Below are positions 1 to 9,470 of a DNA stretch of 64,000 bases, one piece after another; positions within the stretch are counted from its first letter, which is position 1, and every line of letters begins with the position of its first letter. The DNA is from Erodium maritimum. Its lineage: Eukaryota > Streptophyta > Magnoliopsida > Geraniales > Geraniaceae. Where the stretch lies: assembly GCA_963921825.1 (NCBI GenBank), contig OY997591.1:14317515-14381514 (forward strand), written 5' to 3'. Under the pieces are notes generated by a model. It did not search any database, was not told the DNA's origin, and saw only the letters and a list, made by a program, of their open reading frames with translations. The translations under genes and the position numbers were made by a program.

Positions 1-75
1 TAGAGGCCCATCTTACAAATTTTGGGTTTTAGCGGCCCATCTTACAGATTTTGGGTTTTAGAGGCCCATCTTGAA
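1..75. repeat. Short tandem repeat cut by window edge
   Basis: A unit of about 29-30 bases (GAGGCCCATCTTACA followed by a T-rich part and GGGTTTTA) occurs about two and a half times and runs off the left edge of the window. The last copy fades after position 75. No coding sense is visible. Confidence 0.7.
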
Positions 76-487
76 ATATTCTTTCGTAGATCTTTATTTA
101 TTTTGGGTTGTTTAATTGCCAAAAAATTAGATTAGGTGTAATCTGATCCTATTCTGGTAGATAATGCCCATATTAGGGATAACTACAAAAATTGACCCAT
201 AATGATCTTTCGTCTCAAAAACTAACCCGCCATGATTTTTTTTCTACGTACATATCTGGTAGAAAGTCAAACGTCATGTACTTACCCCTTTTATTTATTT
301 TTGGAACAAAAAAACTGCTAAATTGATGGTTATCTTAGATATATATCTTTTTACGGTAATTTTTGTTCCAAAATAAATAAGTCAAACGTCAAACCTGACT
401 GTTATGCTCTTATGCTAGCAAAATATATATGTAGGAACAAAGGTCACTGCAGATCATTTTTGGACTCAATGACCTTTACTAAGTACA
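76..487. other. AT-rich spacer, no feature seen
   Basis: AT-rich sequence without a credible exon or terminal repeats. I see nothing in it that can be named. Confidence 0.5.
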
Positions 488-695
488 ATTTCTGAGATCT
501 CAGAAATACTCCAAGATCTCAGCCATATTTCAAGATCTCGGAATATTTCTGAGATCTTGAAATATGGCTGAGATCTTGGAATATTTTTGAGATCTTGAAA
601 TATTTCTGAGATCTTGAAATATTCTGAGATCTTGAAATATGTCTGAGATCTTGGAATATTTCTGAGATCTTGAAATATTTTTGAGATCTTGGAAC
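488..695. repeat. Minisatellite with AGATCT core
   Basis: About ten units of 19-24 bases of the form GAGATCTTGAAATATTTCT, with single-base variation and small length changes. Each unit contains the palindrome AGATCT, so the array could fold into many alternative hairpins. The 68-residue open frame read through it on the minus strand (repeats of FQDLRHISRSQ type) is a by-product of the repeat and not a gene. Confidence 0.85.
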
Positions 696-1049
696 TGTGT
701 CTAGGAACTCACTCAACATAACCATATTGCAATTTATAACATAGATTCATTCCGTATCTATTTAGTTAATGTCATTTATGTAACAATAATTTTCATATGT
801 ACTAATGATCTGCTAATTTTATTTACATACCAACACATAAAACTGCATTCACCATTCTTGCACAATTCACACAACATGAACTAAATAGATATATGATTTA
901 TTCTTTCGTTTTGAAGAGCCTCATTCTTTAGTTGTTCGTCTTTGAGAGCATCTTCTAAATAAGTTGCTTCATTCACCATCCTTGCACAATTCACCATCCC
1001 CAAACAAAAAAAATTATCACTTTCATATTCTGAATTTGTTTTTTTACCT
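696..1049. other. AT-rich spacer, no feature seen
   Basis: Contains a short internal duplication (CATTCACCAT.CTTGCACAATTCAC at about 845-870 and 970-995). Nothing else recognisable. Confidence 0.4.
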
Positions 1050-1450
1050 CAAGAGCCCTAGAATTTTGGTATTTTAAAACAAACCCTATCATTTGGAGAT
1101 TTTCAGCTCATAAACCCTATCATTTGGAGATTTTCAGCCAATTAACCCTATCATTTTGGGAATTTTCAGCTCATAAACCCTAGAATGTGGGGATTTTCAG
1201 CTCATTAACCATATAATTTGGGGGGGTTTAAACAAACCCTAGAATTTGGCGAATTTCAGCTTGTGAACACTAGAAATTGGGGATTTTAAAACAAACCCTA
1301 TAATTTGGGGATTTTCAGAAAGTAAACCCTAGAAATTGGGTATTTTTTAAACAAACCCTAGAATTTGGGGATTGTTTTCTCAAGAACCCTACAATTTGGG
1401 GATTTTTTTTCTCAGGAACCCTACAATTTGGGGATTTTCTCAGGAAACCT
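1050..1450. repeat. Tandem array with AAACCCTA core
   Basis: Roughly ten to twelve diverged units of about 30-36 bases. Each starts with AAACCCTA (or AGAACCCTA) and continues AATTTGGGGATTTT, often with CAGCTCAT. The core matches the plant telomere heptamer CCCTAAA only once per unit, so this is an interstitial satellite-like array and not telomere. Short frames across it on both strands are repeat artefacts. Confidence 0.8.
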
Positions 1451-2370
1451 ACACTATATTCGAGATTTTCCGACTCCGTCTTCGTTAGCAACAACCCAAA
1501 ACACAAGTTGTAATTTTTGTAGTCGAATCTTTGTGTTTCGCTCCACCGGAGTAATGGGTTCTTCTCCGATCATCTTCTTCACCTTGTGTTGCATTCTTAG
1601 TTCTTCAATTTCACCAACCTGCTCTGCAGCAACACATAGCTTAACGCCAAACAAGAGAGAAGAAACACGTGAGATTGAGGCTTCAAGAGAGAAGAAAATG
1701 AAAGGGCAATCTTGTGATTTCACACATACAAAATGACTCACGTGAGAAGCACGTGAGTCACTGTTCACGGAAACAGTCAGGTTTAACAGTATTTAATGGT
1801 TTTTGGTAATTAAGTTTTGAAATCCGATACTATTTGACAATTTTTCTAAGTTTGGGTGCAGATTTGACAGTTGACCTTAGTACAACGTTAGTACATGGAG
1901 TTAACCCTAAAAAAAATTAGAATTATTATACCGAGGCCCTATACTACCAAGAATTTGTAATGTTTATTATTCCGTGATGTGGACAAAGATGAAGTTGTAA
2001 GTCCATATTAGGTATGGCCTTCATGTTCAAGTCCTGTTAAAGACTTTATTTAATTTTTTTAAATGATGAAATTTGTTAAAGATGACGTTGATATTTTTTT
2101 AAATATGCATGTCATTTTTTTAAAATTAACTAACAATCATTGTCCAAACCAGAAAGTTAAAAAAAAGTACTAACAAAACTTCCAAACGAAGGTAGCATAT
2201 AGAAAGTACGTGCAAACAGATGTCCTTTTATAATAGGTAAATGATGTTTACCCTTTCTTATTTCATTTAAGTATGTTAAAATTTTAGAGTAGTTAGATAA
2301 AATACTTTCTAATTTTCAAATTTACCCAACCTATTAACCTTAAACCCAAATCTTCATATACGGTCCTAGT
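1451..2370. other. Spacer between repeat arrays, no gene seen
   Basis: The left part (1450-1770) has short overlapping frames on both strands without recognisable domains. The rest is AT-rich. A GTTCAAGTCC string near 2030 resembles a pol III B box, but no A box or tail supports a SINE. Confidence 0.4.
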
Positions 2371-4312
2371 CTCTAGATGGCATCGCCTCCACCACTAATC
2401 GTCGTTCCTATCCTCCTCGTAACTCCTATACCTCTCTCGACCTCCACATATTCAGTGGTATCTTTGCACCCATGCCCCCTTGTCCCTCCTCTGCGTTCTT
2501 GAAACCGAAGAGGACTCGAAAGCCATCCAAAGCAAAGTCGTAGAAAGACATGGCTACTCTGACCACTACAACCTCCCTTCCGCCTTATGCATCCGCCTCA
2601 CTGCTACTGCTAAGGAACGAATACATTTGGTTCCTACCAGGTCCCTCCTTGCTGGCATCCTTGACCAGACTAGCACGCCAACCTTAGGCTTCCAAATCAC
2701 CCCAGTCACGCAAAGTTGGTGCTTCGGGACATCCTTCATCGTTCCTTGCATAGACTTTGGTACTCTCTGGTGTTAGATCTGTTTCGTCAACGAGTGCAAC
2801 AAATCTCGTTCCAACCTAAGTGCATGGGGATCATTCATAGGGTTTTGACCCATGGTGCAATGAACTACCGTCTCAACCATTGGCGAGTGTCTCCTCCACC
2901 CTCTCGTAGCCGTCATCGATGTCGCCCCTGGTGACGGCACTTTCACCGTTGGAGGTTGATGCTCTGCAAAAGGTCTGTTGACATGCTTCTAGGATGTGGA
3001 AGAGGATGCCACTCTTGAGGTCTCGTTCGATCTAGTGGCCTATGAAGTATTTTCATGGCATAATGGGTAGTTTATTGAAATCTCGTCCATTTAAGAAGCA
3101 CATAATGGTCAAGGTCATCACCAAAGTTTGGGGACATTTTACCACAAGACTGGTGGTGAAGGAAATTGAGTTGGGGACATTCGCATTCTACTTTGGCTTC
3201 TATGAAGCAAAATATTAGGTTCGACAAGGTGAACCCTGATGTTTTGAGAAGGCCCCACTAATTCTACAGGACACGGATGACACGTTCAGAGTGACTCCCC
3301 CACGTTTAGATAAGATCCAATTGTGCATCTAGGCTCAGGGAAACCCGTCTTTGGTTGTGACTCATGCTACGGGAACCCTGATCGACAATACCCTAAGGGG
3401 ATGTGTGTAGGTCTCATGCGATCGCTGTGGGTTTTGTTTGGGAAGAAAAGTTCGGGTCCGCTTCTGGATGCATCTGGACAATCCGCTCCGCCGATCAACG
3501 GTGCTCCGTTATAAGAAATTCTGTCAGTTGGTAAGGGAAAGTCTCACTTATGAGAGATTACCTATTTTCTGTTTAACTGTGGTCGCATAGGACATACAAT
3601 GCAGAATGTTATAGGGAGACTCCGGGAGTTCCCAAATTTGATATGTCCTTTGTTGTGGAGAAGGTGGATACATTAGGACATAACTTCGCAACTGACTGGG
3701 TTAAAACCCCCGGTCTAGAGTTCCCTATGCTTTAAACATGTGACACAAAACATTCTACCTAATCCACCATCTCTACTAGGGATGAAATCCCTTGTAATAT
3801 CGAACATCCTACCTAATCCCTAGGTTGGACGACTGGGTGCGACTTGGGATCGAGTTATGGAACATGGAGCGGGGTACGTACCCATTAATGACAGCCTCGG
3901 GAGGGGACGTAGCCAGGAACATGGCCTTTTTAATTGAACCACTAGAAGATCAAGCGAGGTATGGTAAACACCTTCGTTAGACTCAATGATTTGTGAGCAG
4001 AACTTTGGGGGCCTAGGATTGAAGGGACCCTAGAGCTTGTTTGGGTTCCCCCGTCTTTTGTAGTGAATTGTGTTCGATCGCTCTCCTCTTTAGAAGCGAG
4101 TCTCGCTGTGGGACTAAGCAGCGCTTAGGAACCATCCTAGGCATAACTCCTCAGTTGGCTATGATATGTTTAGTCTTTATTGTTGCACTTTAAAACCAGC
4201 ATTGTCTTCAATAGCTGTTATAAGGCTTATGAATGGGGGACTGAAGTCGCCTCTTGTTTCTATTCGCTCTTTTATTGAATTAATAATATAAGTTTCCTTT
4301 TTCACTAAAAAA
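2371..4312 (+). mobile_element. Decayed LINE-type retroposon with ORF1-like zinc knuckle
   Basis: The segment ends in an A-run (4305-4312) after a LINE-like tail TTTCCTTTTTCACTAAAAAAA, which sets the plus orientation. At 3556-3610 a broken CCHC zinc knuckle can be read: TATGAGAGATTACC (YERLP) precedes TGT, then a one-base shift leads to CGRIGHTMQ. The order 'YERLPxFC..CGRIGH' is typical of the DUF4283/zf-CCHC_4 ORF1 protein of plant L1 LINEs. Upstream, near 3070-3210, is a region readable as a decayed DUF4283-like part. Several stops and shifts interrupt it, and no reverse transcriptase is present, so it is a non-autonomous or internally deleted copy. The left boundary is approximate and no target duplication was found. 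Confidence 0.5.
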
Positions 4313-5835
4313 ATCCTCAACCCAATCCATATCCCTACAGAGTAATGCAGCCAAAAGTAGATTTGTTAAGGACCAAATTTCTTAATAAAAATATTGTTAT
4401 GCTACTTATTTGTGTTTCTTTACCTATAATTCTACTTTTAGTATAAATATACACCATTTATCTAATTTCTTCACTAACTTATTCAACTTTTAGACCACAA
4501 TAATTCGGACCTCTAGGGTTTCTCTCCACTTTTTCTCCATTTCCACTCTCAGCCACACACCTTACGCCCTCATGGCATCACCATCGTTCACTCTATCGAC
4601 CCTTTTCCCTCTTCGTCGTACTTCATGCTGCCCCACCATGATCCACTCGCCCCATAGGGTTTGTGGCTCCACCACCCAAGCCACATCCTATTCCTCGTCC
4701 TGATCTGCCGTCACTTTAAAGACCACCTCGATTCAAAGAATTGAAATTTCAATTTTGTTCAATTGGAACGTCTTGGTTGGAAAACGGTGTGAAATTTGGA
4801 ACGATTGCAATCGAAAAAGAAAAGAGAAAAAAAAGAGAAATAGGAGCGGACTGGGCCAGTCAGGCCAGGCCCAGACGGACCAAGCCGGCCCAAGCCCACT
4901 CGGGCTAACCCTACTCTTCGTTGTCTTCTTTGGCTTCACGCGTCCCGAGACAACGCGTCTCCTTCCTCCTTCTCTCCCTCCTTAACCAGATCCCCTTTGC
5001 TCGCCCTTCTCTCCTTCGCGACTTTTCACTGTCGGCGACGTGTTCCCGGTCTCAATCCGAACCATGCAGGCAAGGGAACGACGCCGGAGCTCCGGTTTCC
5101 CTTTCTTCTACCCCACCTTCCCTCACCCACTTGAGAGACCTCGCCGTCGTCGTCTTTCACGGAAGAACCAGAAGCAGCGGCGAAACCCTCGCCTCGTCGT
5201 GTGTCTCAGCCCAGATCATGGCGTACCGGCCCCGTCTGCCTTCCCCGATGACTTTCCCCACCAGAAAACCGCACGCGAGATCCATCTCTTCGGCCGAAAC
5301 TCCTCGCGACGGCTCCTACTCCCGTGTCGGCGAGCTCGGCCCAGATCTACGGTGGGAATCGACTCCCTGACATCATCGCCCTCCCTCCGAGCTCCTACCG
5401 CCGCCGCCACCGGCGAGAGACAAACCCTCGCCGCCCCTCTTGCTCCCGTGCTCGAACCTTCGGACCAGATAGGAACGGGCCTTGGGCCAGATCTGGCAAG
5501 ACTAGGGCCTTGGTGCCAGGGTCAAGCTCGGACCAGGCCGGACTCGGTCAGTTTTGGCCTTGGGCCCTGGCCAGGTCTCGGACTAGGCCAGGTCGGGTCT
5601 AGACTCGGGTTCGGGCTCGGACCGGGTCTGGATTCGGGTTCGGGCTCGCACCGGGTCTGGTTCGCGGATTTGGGTCAGATCCGGGTCGAACTCGGGTCGG
5701 ATCCGGGTCAGACCAATTTTAAAGACTTAATTAATTAAAAATCAAATTAATTAGTTATTAAATTAATTTAAATTGGATATTTAAAGGATTTAAAGAGAAA
5801 AGACTCATCGAACTTAATTGGTAAAATTAGAGGAA
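4313..5835. other. Spacer with a GC-rich block, no supported gene
   Basis: 4313-4840 is AT-rich spacer. 4850-5735 is a GC-rich block with overlapping open frames in several phases (the longest about 230 codons at 5040-5738). Their translations are Arg/Pro/Ser/Gly-rich, lack recognisable domains and end in tandem repeats, which fits transposon leader sequence better than a protein. The block may belong to the LTR-like unit that follows. Confidence 0.45.
5585..5712. repeat. GC-rich tandem repeat (CGGGTC units)
   Basis: Short imperfect units such as TCGGGTTCGGGCTCG and GGACCGGGTCTGG are repeated head to tail, ending with GATCCGGGTC units. They explain the Gly/Leu-rich frame read here. Confidence 0.7.
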
Positions 5836-7332
5836 TGTTACGGACTGGACCGGGACTGATTATCGTCCTTTTGTTAAACCCAGGCTTGGACCTCGATCGT
5901 GGAGAAGACCGGAGGTAGGCCCGGACGTCAGCAGCTGGGAGACGCAGCTGTTGGTTCTTCTTGAGGTAGGGAAAGTAGCGAATACCAGTTTAATTACGGA
6001 AAATTACTAGTATTCATGCTTGGTAATAATAAAACAGGAACAAACGTTTATATTATAAAAATAACCGGACGAGTCTTAGTAACATGTAGGATGTGATTCA
6101 CTAGTTTAGCCGCTTTCACTATTCTGAGAAATTGACGTGCTGGTAGATGGGCTGTGTCGAGCCTTAGGATTGCGTGCTGTGTGTTATATCCGCTGTGTGA
6201 GAGTCTAATAAGATTGATTCGGTGTTGCATGTTGTGATTGTGTATGGGCAAGTGTGTCGTGTGTGATGTAATGTGAACCCTTGATTGTGATATAACCGGG
6301 TGAGTGATAGACCGATTTGTGTGTTATGGTGAGTTTGGCTTGGTTGGTATACCGGGGTCGAACTATGTTTTGTGATGCGTGATTTTATCTTGATGTGTGT
6401 TCCAAGAGGATTGTGTTCCGGTATGGTACCTACATCGAGGAAGGGTGCCGGTGTGGGGTAGTACCTAGTCTAACGATGTGGTCCCACGTATGCGCGGTCC
6501 CCATGTGTGTTATTCCGGTACGGTGCCTACATCGAGGGGGTATGCCGGTGTAGGACATCTAGGCCGACGGTTTGTGTTGGGCCTACGGGCCATATTATGA
6601 TTGGGCCTACGGGTCGTATTGGGCCGACGGGCCATATCTTATTGGGCCTAAGGGTCGTGTTGGGCCTACGGGTCGTGTTCTACCCCGATGATCTATGGTC
6701 CTTTGGGGACATTTCCGGGCCCCCTGATGAGATGCGTTCCTAGAGAACGTTTCCGGTCGCCCCGACGCATGTATCTCCGCTGGACCGAGGGGTTGTCCGT
6801 GATGATATAGTGACTTTCCGGTATGATATGATGGAGTTCGGGGACTACGGTACGGGACGTGTGTTGGTTGCTTTTGTATGTGATACGTTTGATGTTTGGT
6901 TCATGTTTTACTTTGTGAAAGTGGTCGTTGAGCGTGTTGTAACTTTGGCTATGAACCCCGTTTTGATAGTTAGTTATGTTGTAATAGTATGCCCTAATTG
7001 GACGGTTACTCGTTGTGGTGAGCCGATATTCATTACCTTAACTACTTTCTCTACTGGGCGAAAGCTCACCCCTCACATTGTTGTGTTTCAGGTGTTGAGC
7101 GGGATTTGTGCTAGCAGGACACAGTTGAGCTTGGGAGCTGGCGAGGTCTTGTCTAGTAGGTCTAGAGACGTACTGTGTATTTTGGACTAATTACTGCTTT
7201 TACTCGGTTTCCGAATTACAGATTATTATTTTCAGAGTTTCGTTTAATGCTTATGTTAATTGTTTTACTTAAATTATTTTTTGTTCAAATTCACGTCTCA
7301 AGTCCGGTCAAAACCGGATTTGGGACGTGACA
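5836..7332. mobile_element. LTR-like unit (TG...CA), possible solo LTR
   Basis: The unit begins TGTTACGGAC and ends GGGACGTGACA, so it has TG...CA ends. A second copy lies in reverse orientation at 41754-42460. Shared blocks include the terminal GACGTGACA/TGTCACG part and the stretch around 7000-7070 (GGTTACTCG, GGTGAGC, GGGCGAAAGCTCACCCCTC), whose complement is at 42020-42115. No gag or pol sequence adjoins it, so a solo LTR of an old retrotransposon is the simplest reading. I did not find a target duplication, so the outer ends and the family are uncertain. Confidence 0.4.
6558..6690. repeat. Tandem TTGGGCCTACGGGTCGT units
   Basis: Five to six units of 17-27 bases (GGGCCTACGGGYCRTATT type) inside the LTR-like unit. 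A simple internal minisatellite. Confidence 0.75.
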
Positions 7333-7420
7333 GTCACCCCTCATCATGCCTTCCGATCAGACTCGTTGGTCTACATGAGACAATTAGGGTATCATAGGGT
7401 AGTCATAGAGGATCCACACC

Positions 7421-7590
7421 CCGGCCCATCGGGATAAAACTCTACCCGACCCCTAACCATTTCCTTTCCATGGGAAACTCTTTGGAAGCTTGTCGAGGCA
7501 ACACAAGTCTGGCCGAGTCGAAACGGGGGAAGTCATTTGGATCTCTCGTGCCAATCACCGTAAGAATAGGGACCCCTTAGACTGTCACCT
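7421..7590 (+). repeat. Dispersed repeat, copy 1
   Basis: Matches 8881-9045 in the same orientation. Shared anchors are GGGAA.CTC.TTG, AGCTTGTCGAG.CAACACA, TCGAATCGAGACG-like sequence and TTGGATCTCTCGTG. By eye about 70% identical. The nature of the element is unknown. Confidence 0.65.
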
Positions 7591-8664
7591 GGGATAACCA
7601 GCTAGTTTAATTTAGGGTCAATATTTCGAATGTCACTAGAACAATGTCTTGCCCTTTTAAGTTTTTCCACTTATTGCAGTATCATTTTTGAGTTTATAAA
7701 AGTCCATTAATAAAAACTCTCGATTCTGTTAAAAAAAACTAATTTTTCAATAAAAGTTTAATTATTATTATATTTTTCCTAACTTCTTAGTTGTATTTTA
7801 TCATATTAATTTTTACTCTCGAAATTATTTTACATTTTTTTTACCATTTTAGTTTCTTAATTTGTATAAAAATTTAACTGGAGTCATTGTTTTTAAATTT
7901 AAGACTATTATTGATTTGAGTTTATTTATTGTTTGAGGGTCGAGACTAATTTTAATTGGAATATAGTTATCTACAAAATTATTGTAGTCATGGAGAGTTA
8001 TTTCAATGGAAAATCGAAATCCACAATAATTTATAAGAGGAAGAAATCGAGCGAAAGGCTCGGGAATATTGTATACCTCGAGAAACATATATTTTTGATT
8101 GTACTGCAAAAAAAATTCCAACATTTTAAAAATATAAAACTTCGACGTCATGTTTTTGTAGTACATATTAATTATTACCACCACTGTCATGTCCATCTAC
8201 TACTACTCCATCATCACCGCCACCATCTAATCCAACATCTCTACTCCAGATGCCCTATCGGAATGACCGGAAGATGAAACTAAAGGTGTTTCGGTCTCCC
8301 ACCACCGCTCGCAATCGTGCACCACCATTACAACTCCCCCCCCCCTTCTCCCCCGACGATCAACCGGCCACCACCAGCGTCGTCGCCTCTGTAGCCGCTC
8401 TCTCCCACCATGACTTACGATCTAGCACCACCACCTCCTCATTTTCCATTAGAGCCGTCACCGCCACCTCCTCCTCTACCACTAGAGTCGCCGCACCCAC
8501 CTCCGTCGTGTGCCTGCTTACTACCTCTCTTCTATAGATATGTTGAGATCCCATATCTCTTCAGCTGCCCGCCAATCATCCAAGTTCATCGGAGGCCCGA
8601 CCCTTCCAACGTTATGAATGTAGCGCACCTGAGCATTCGTGGACTCTTTGAAGGGACATTCCAT

Positions 8665-8835
8665 CCCCATCCACTGGATCAGGACCCTGACACCCCCGAT
8701 CAGAGTCAGGGAGATTGGAATCAGCAGTTGATCTTGTCGGCAGTAACGAGTGAAAACTCGGCGCTCCAACCTCATCCGCTGGATCGGGACCCTGACACCC
8801 CCGCTCTGATTCAGGGAGATTGGAATCAACAGTTG
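8665..8835 (+). repeat. Tandem duplication, unit about 105 bp
   Basis: The stretch 8665-8730 (CATCCACTGGATCAGGACCC onward to GATTGGAATCAGCAGTTG) recurs at 8770-8835 with few changes, giving a head-to-tail duplication with a period of about 105 bases. Confidence 0.8.
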
Positions 8836-8880
8836 TGGAGAATGTTTGGCATCACGAGGTGTCCCAAAAGAGCCACATCC

Positions 8881-9045
8881 CGCCCCCTGGGGCTCGGACA
8901 CTATCCGACCCCAAGCCTCCTTTTCTTGGGAATCTCCTTGATAGCTTGTCGAGACAACACACGTCTTATCGAATCGAGACGAGAAAAGTGTTTTGGATCT
9001 CTCGTGTCACTCACATGAATATGGTATGGTCTGATCCTTAAGTCT
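8881..9045 (+). repeat. Dispersed repeat, copy 2
   Basis: Second copy of the repeat at 7421-7590, in direct orientation and about 1.46 kb downstream. Confidence 0.65.
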
Positions 9046-9422
9046 ACACTAAGAATAGTAATCTCTTGTATGTCTGTTTTTATGTGTTTATTAAAACACA
9101 AAATTACGATGAAAAACAGTATTATTGTTTATGTTTAGCATCTTAAATCTTGTTTTCTTATTTACCTCATACTAAAATGAAGTCGTTTTTATGCTTAAAG
9201 AAAATTGACACCCATGGATTGATTGATTGTAAACGGGCCTTCTTAGAAATGACATAATTTACCATATGATATATCAAGACTTTTTAATGTATAATACAAC
9301 TCTATTCAAATAAAAACTACACACCCTTCATACATGATAGACACGTAACACCTTGTGATACGACCCATCAATTTTACAACAGCAGCAGATATTATGGATA
9401 AGGTGATACTCCCGCCAAAATT

Positions 9423-9432
9423 ATATATAAAT
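9423..9432 (+). promoter_or_regulatory. Probable TATA box of HPPD
   Basis: TATATAAATA lies 39-48 bases before the HPPD start codon at 9471. With the usual 25-35 bases from TATA to transcription start, the leader would be very short (roughly 10-20 bases). This is the best TATA match upstream of this gene. Confidence 0.6.
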
Positions 9433-9470
9433 AGACGGCGAAGAAAGCTTGGATATGCAGAGAAAGTATA

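Larger units (their letters stand above)
7333..9420. other. Repeat-rich spacer upstream of HPPD
   Basis: No exon is supported. The stretch holds two diverged copies of one repeat (7421-7590 and 8881-9045) and a local duplication (8665-8835), both listed separately, and a Pro/Ser/Thr-rich low-complexity stretch of CCACC repeats at 8200-8520. The longest frame (202 codons, 8410-9018) runs across these repeats and has no domain. Confidence 0.5.

Noticed and set aside
488-695. CRISPR-like array
   Set aside because: Units are contiguous and similar with no unique spacers; the sequence is plant nuclear DNA.
1050-1450. Telomere end
   Set aside because: Only one telomere-like octamer per 30-36-base unit and ordinary genes on one side; a true telomere would be uninterrupted heptamers.
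1365-1768. Overlapping frames of 123 and 104 codons
   Set aside because: They begin within or near the AAACCCTA array, overlap on opposite strands and resemble no known protein.
1981-2045. Possible SINE or tRNA B box (GTTCAAGTCC)
   Set aside because: No A box at the right distance, no tail and no duplication.
5040-5738. 232-codon open frame in GC-rich sequence
   Set aside because: Overlapping open frames in several phases, Arg/Pro/Gly-rich with no domain, ending in CGGGTC tandem repeats. Open because of base composition.
6810-7190. 126-codon plus-strand frame
   Set aside because: Lies wholly within the LTR-like unit and is not conserved as a frame in its reverse copy.
8410-9018. 202-codon open frame upstream of HPPD
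   Set aside because: Runs through a CCACC low-complexity stretch and a 105-bp tandem duplication; both strands are open in the same place; no conserved motif.
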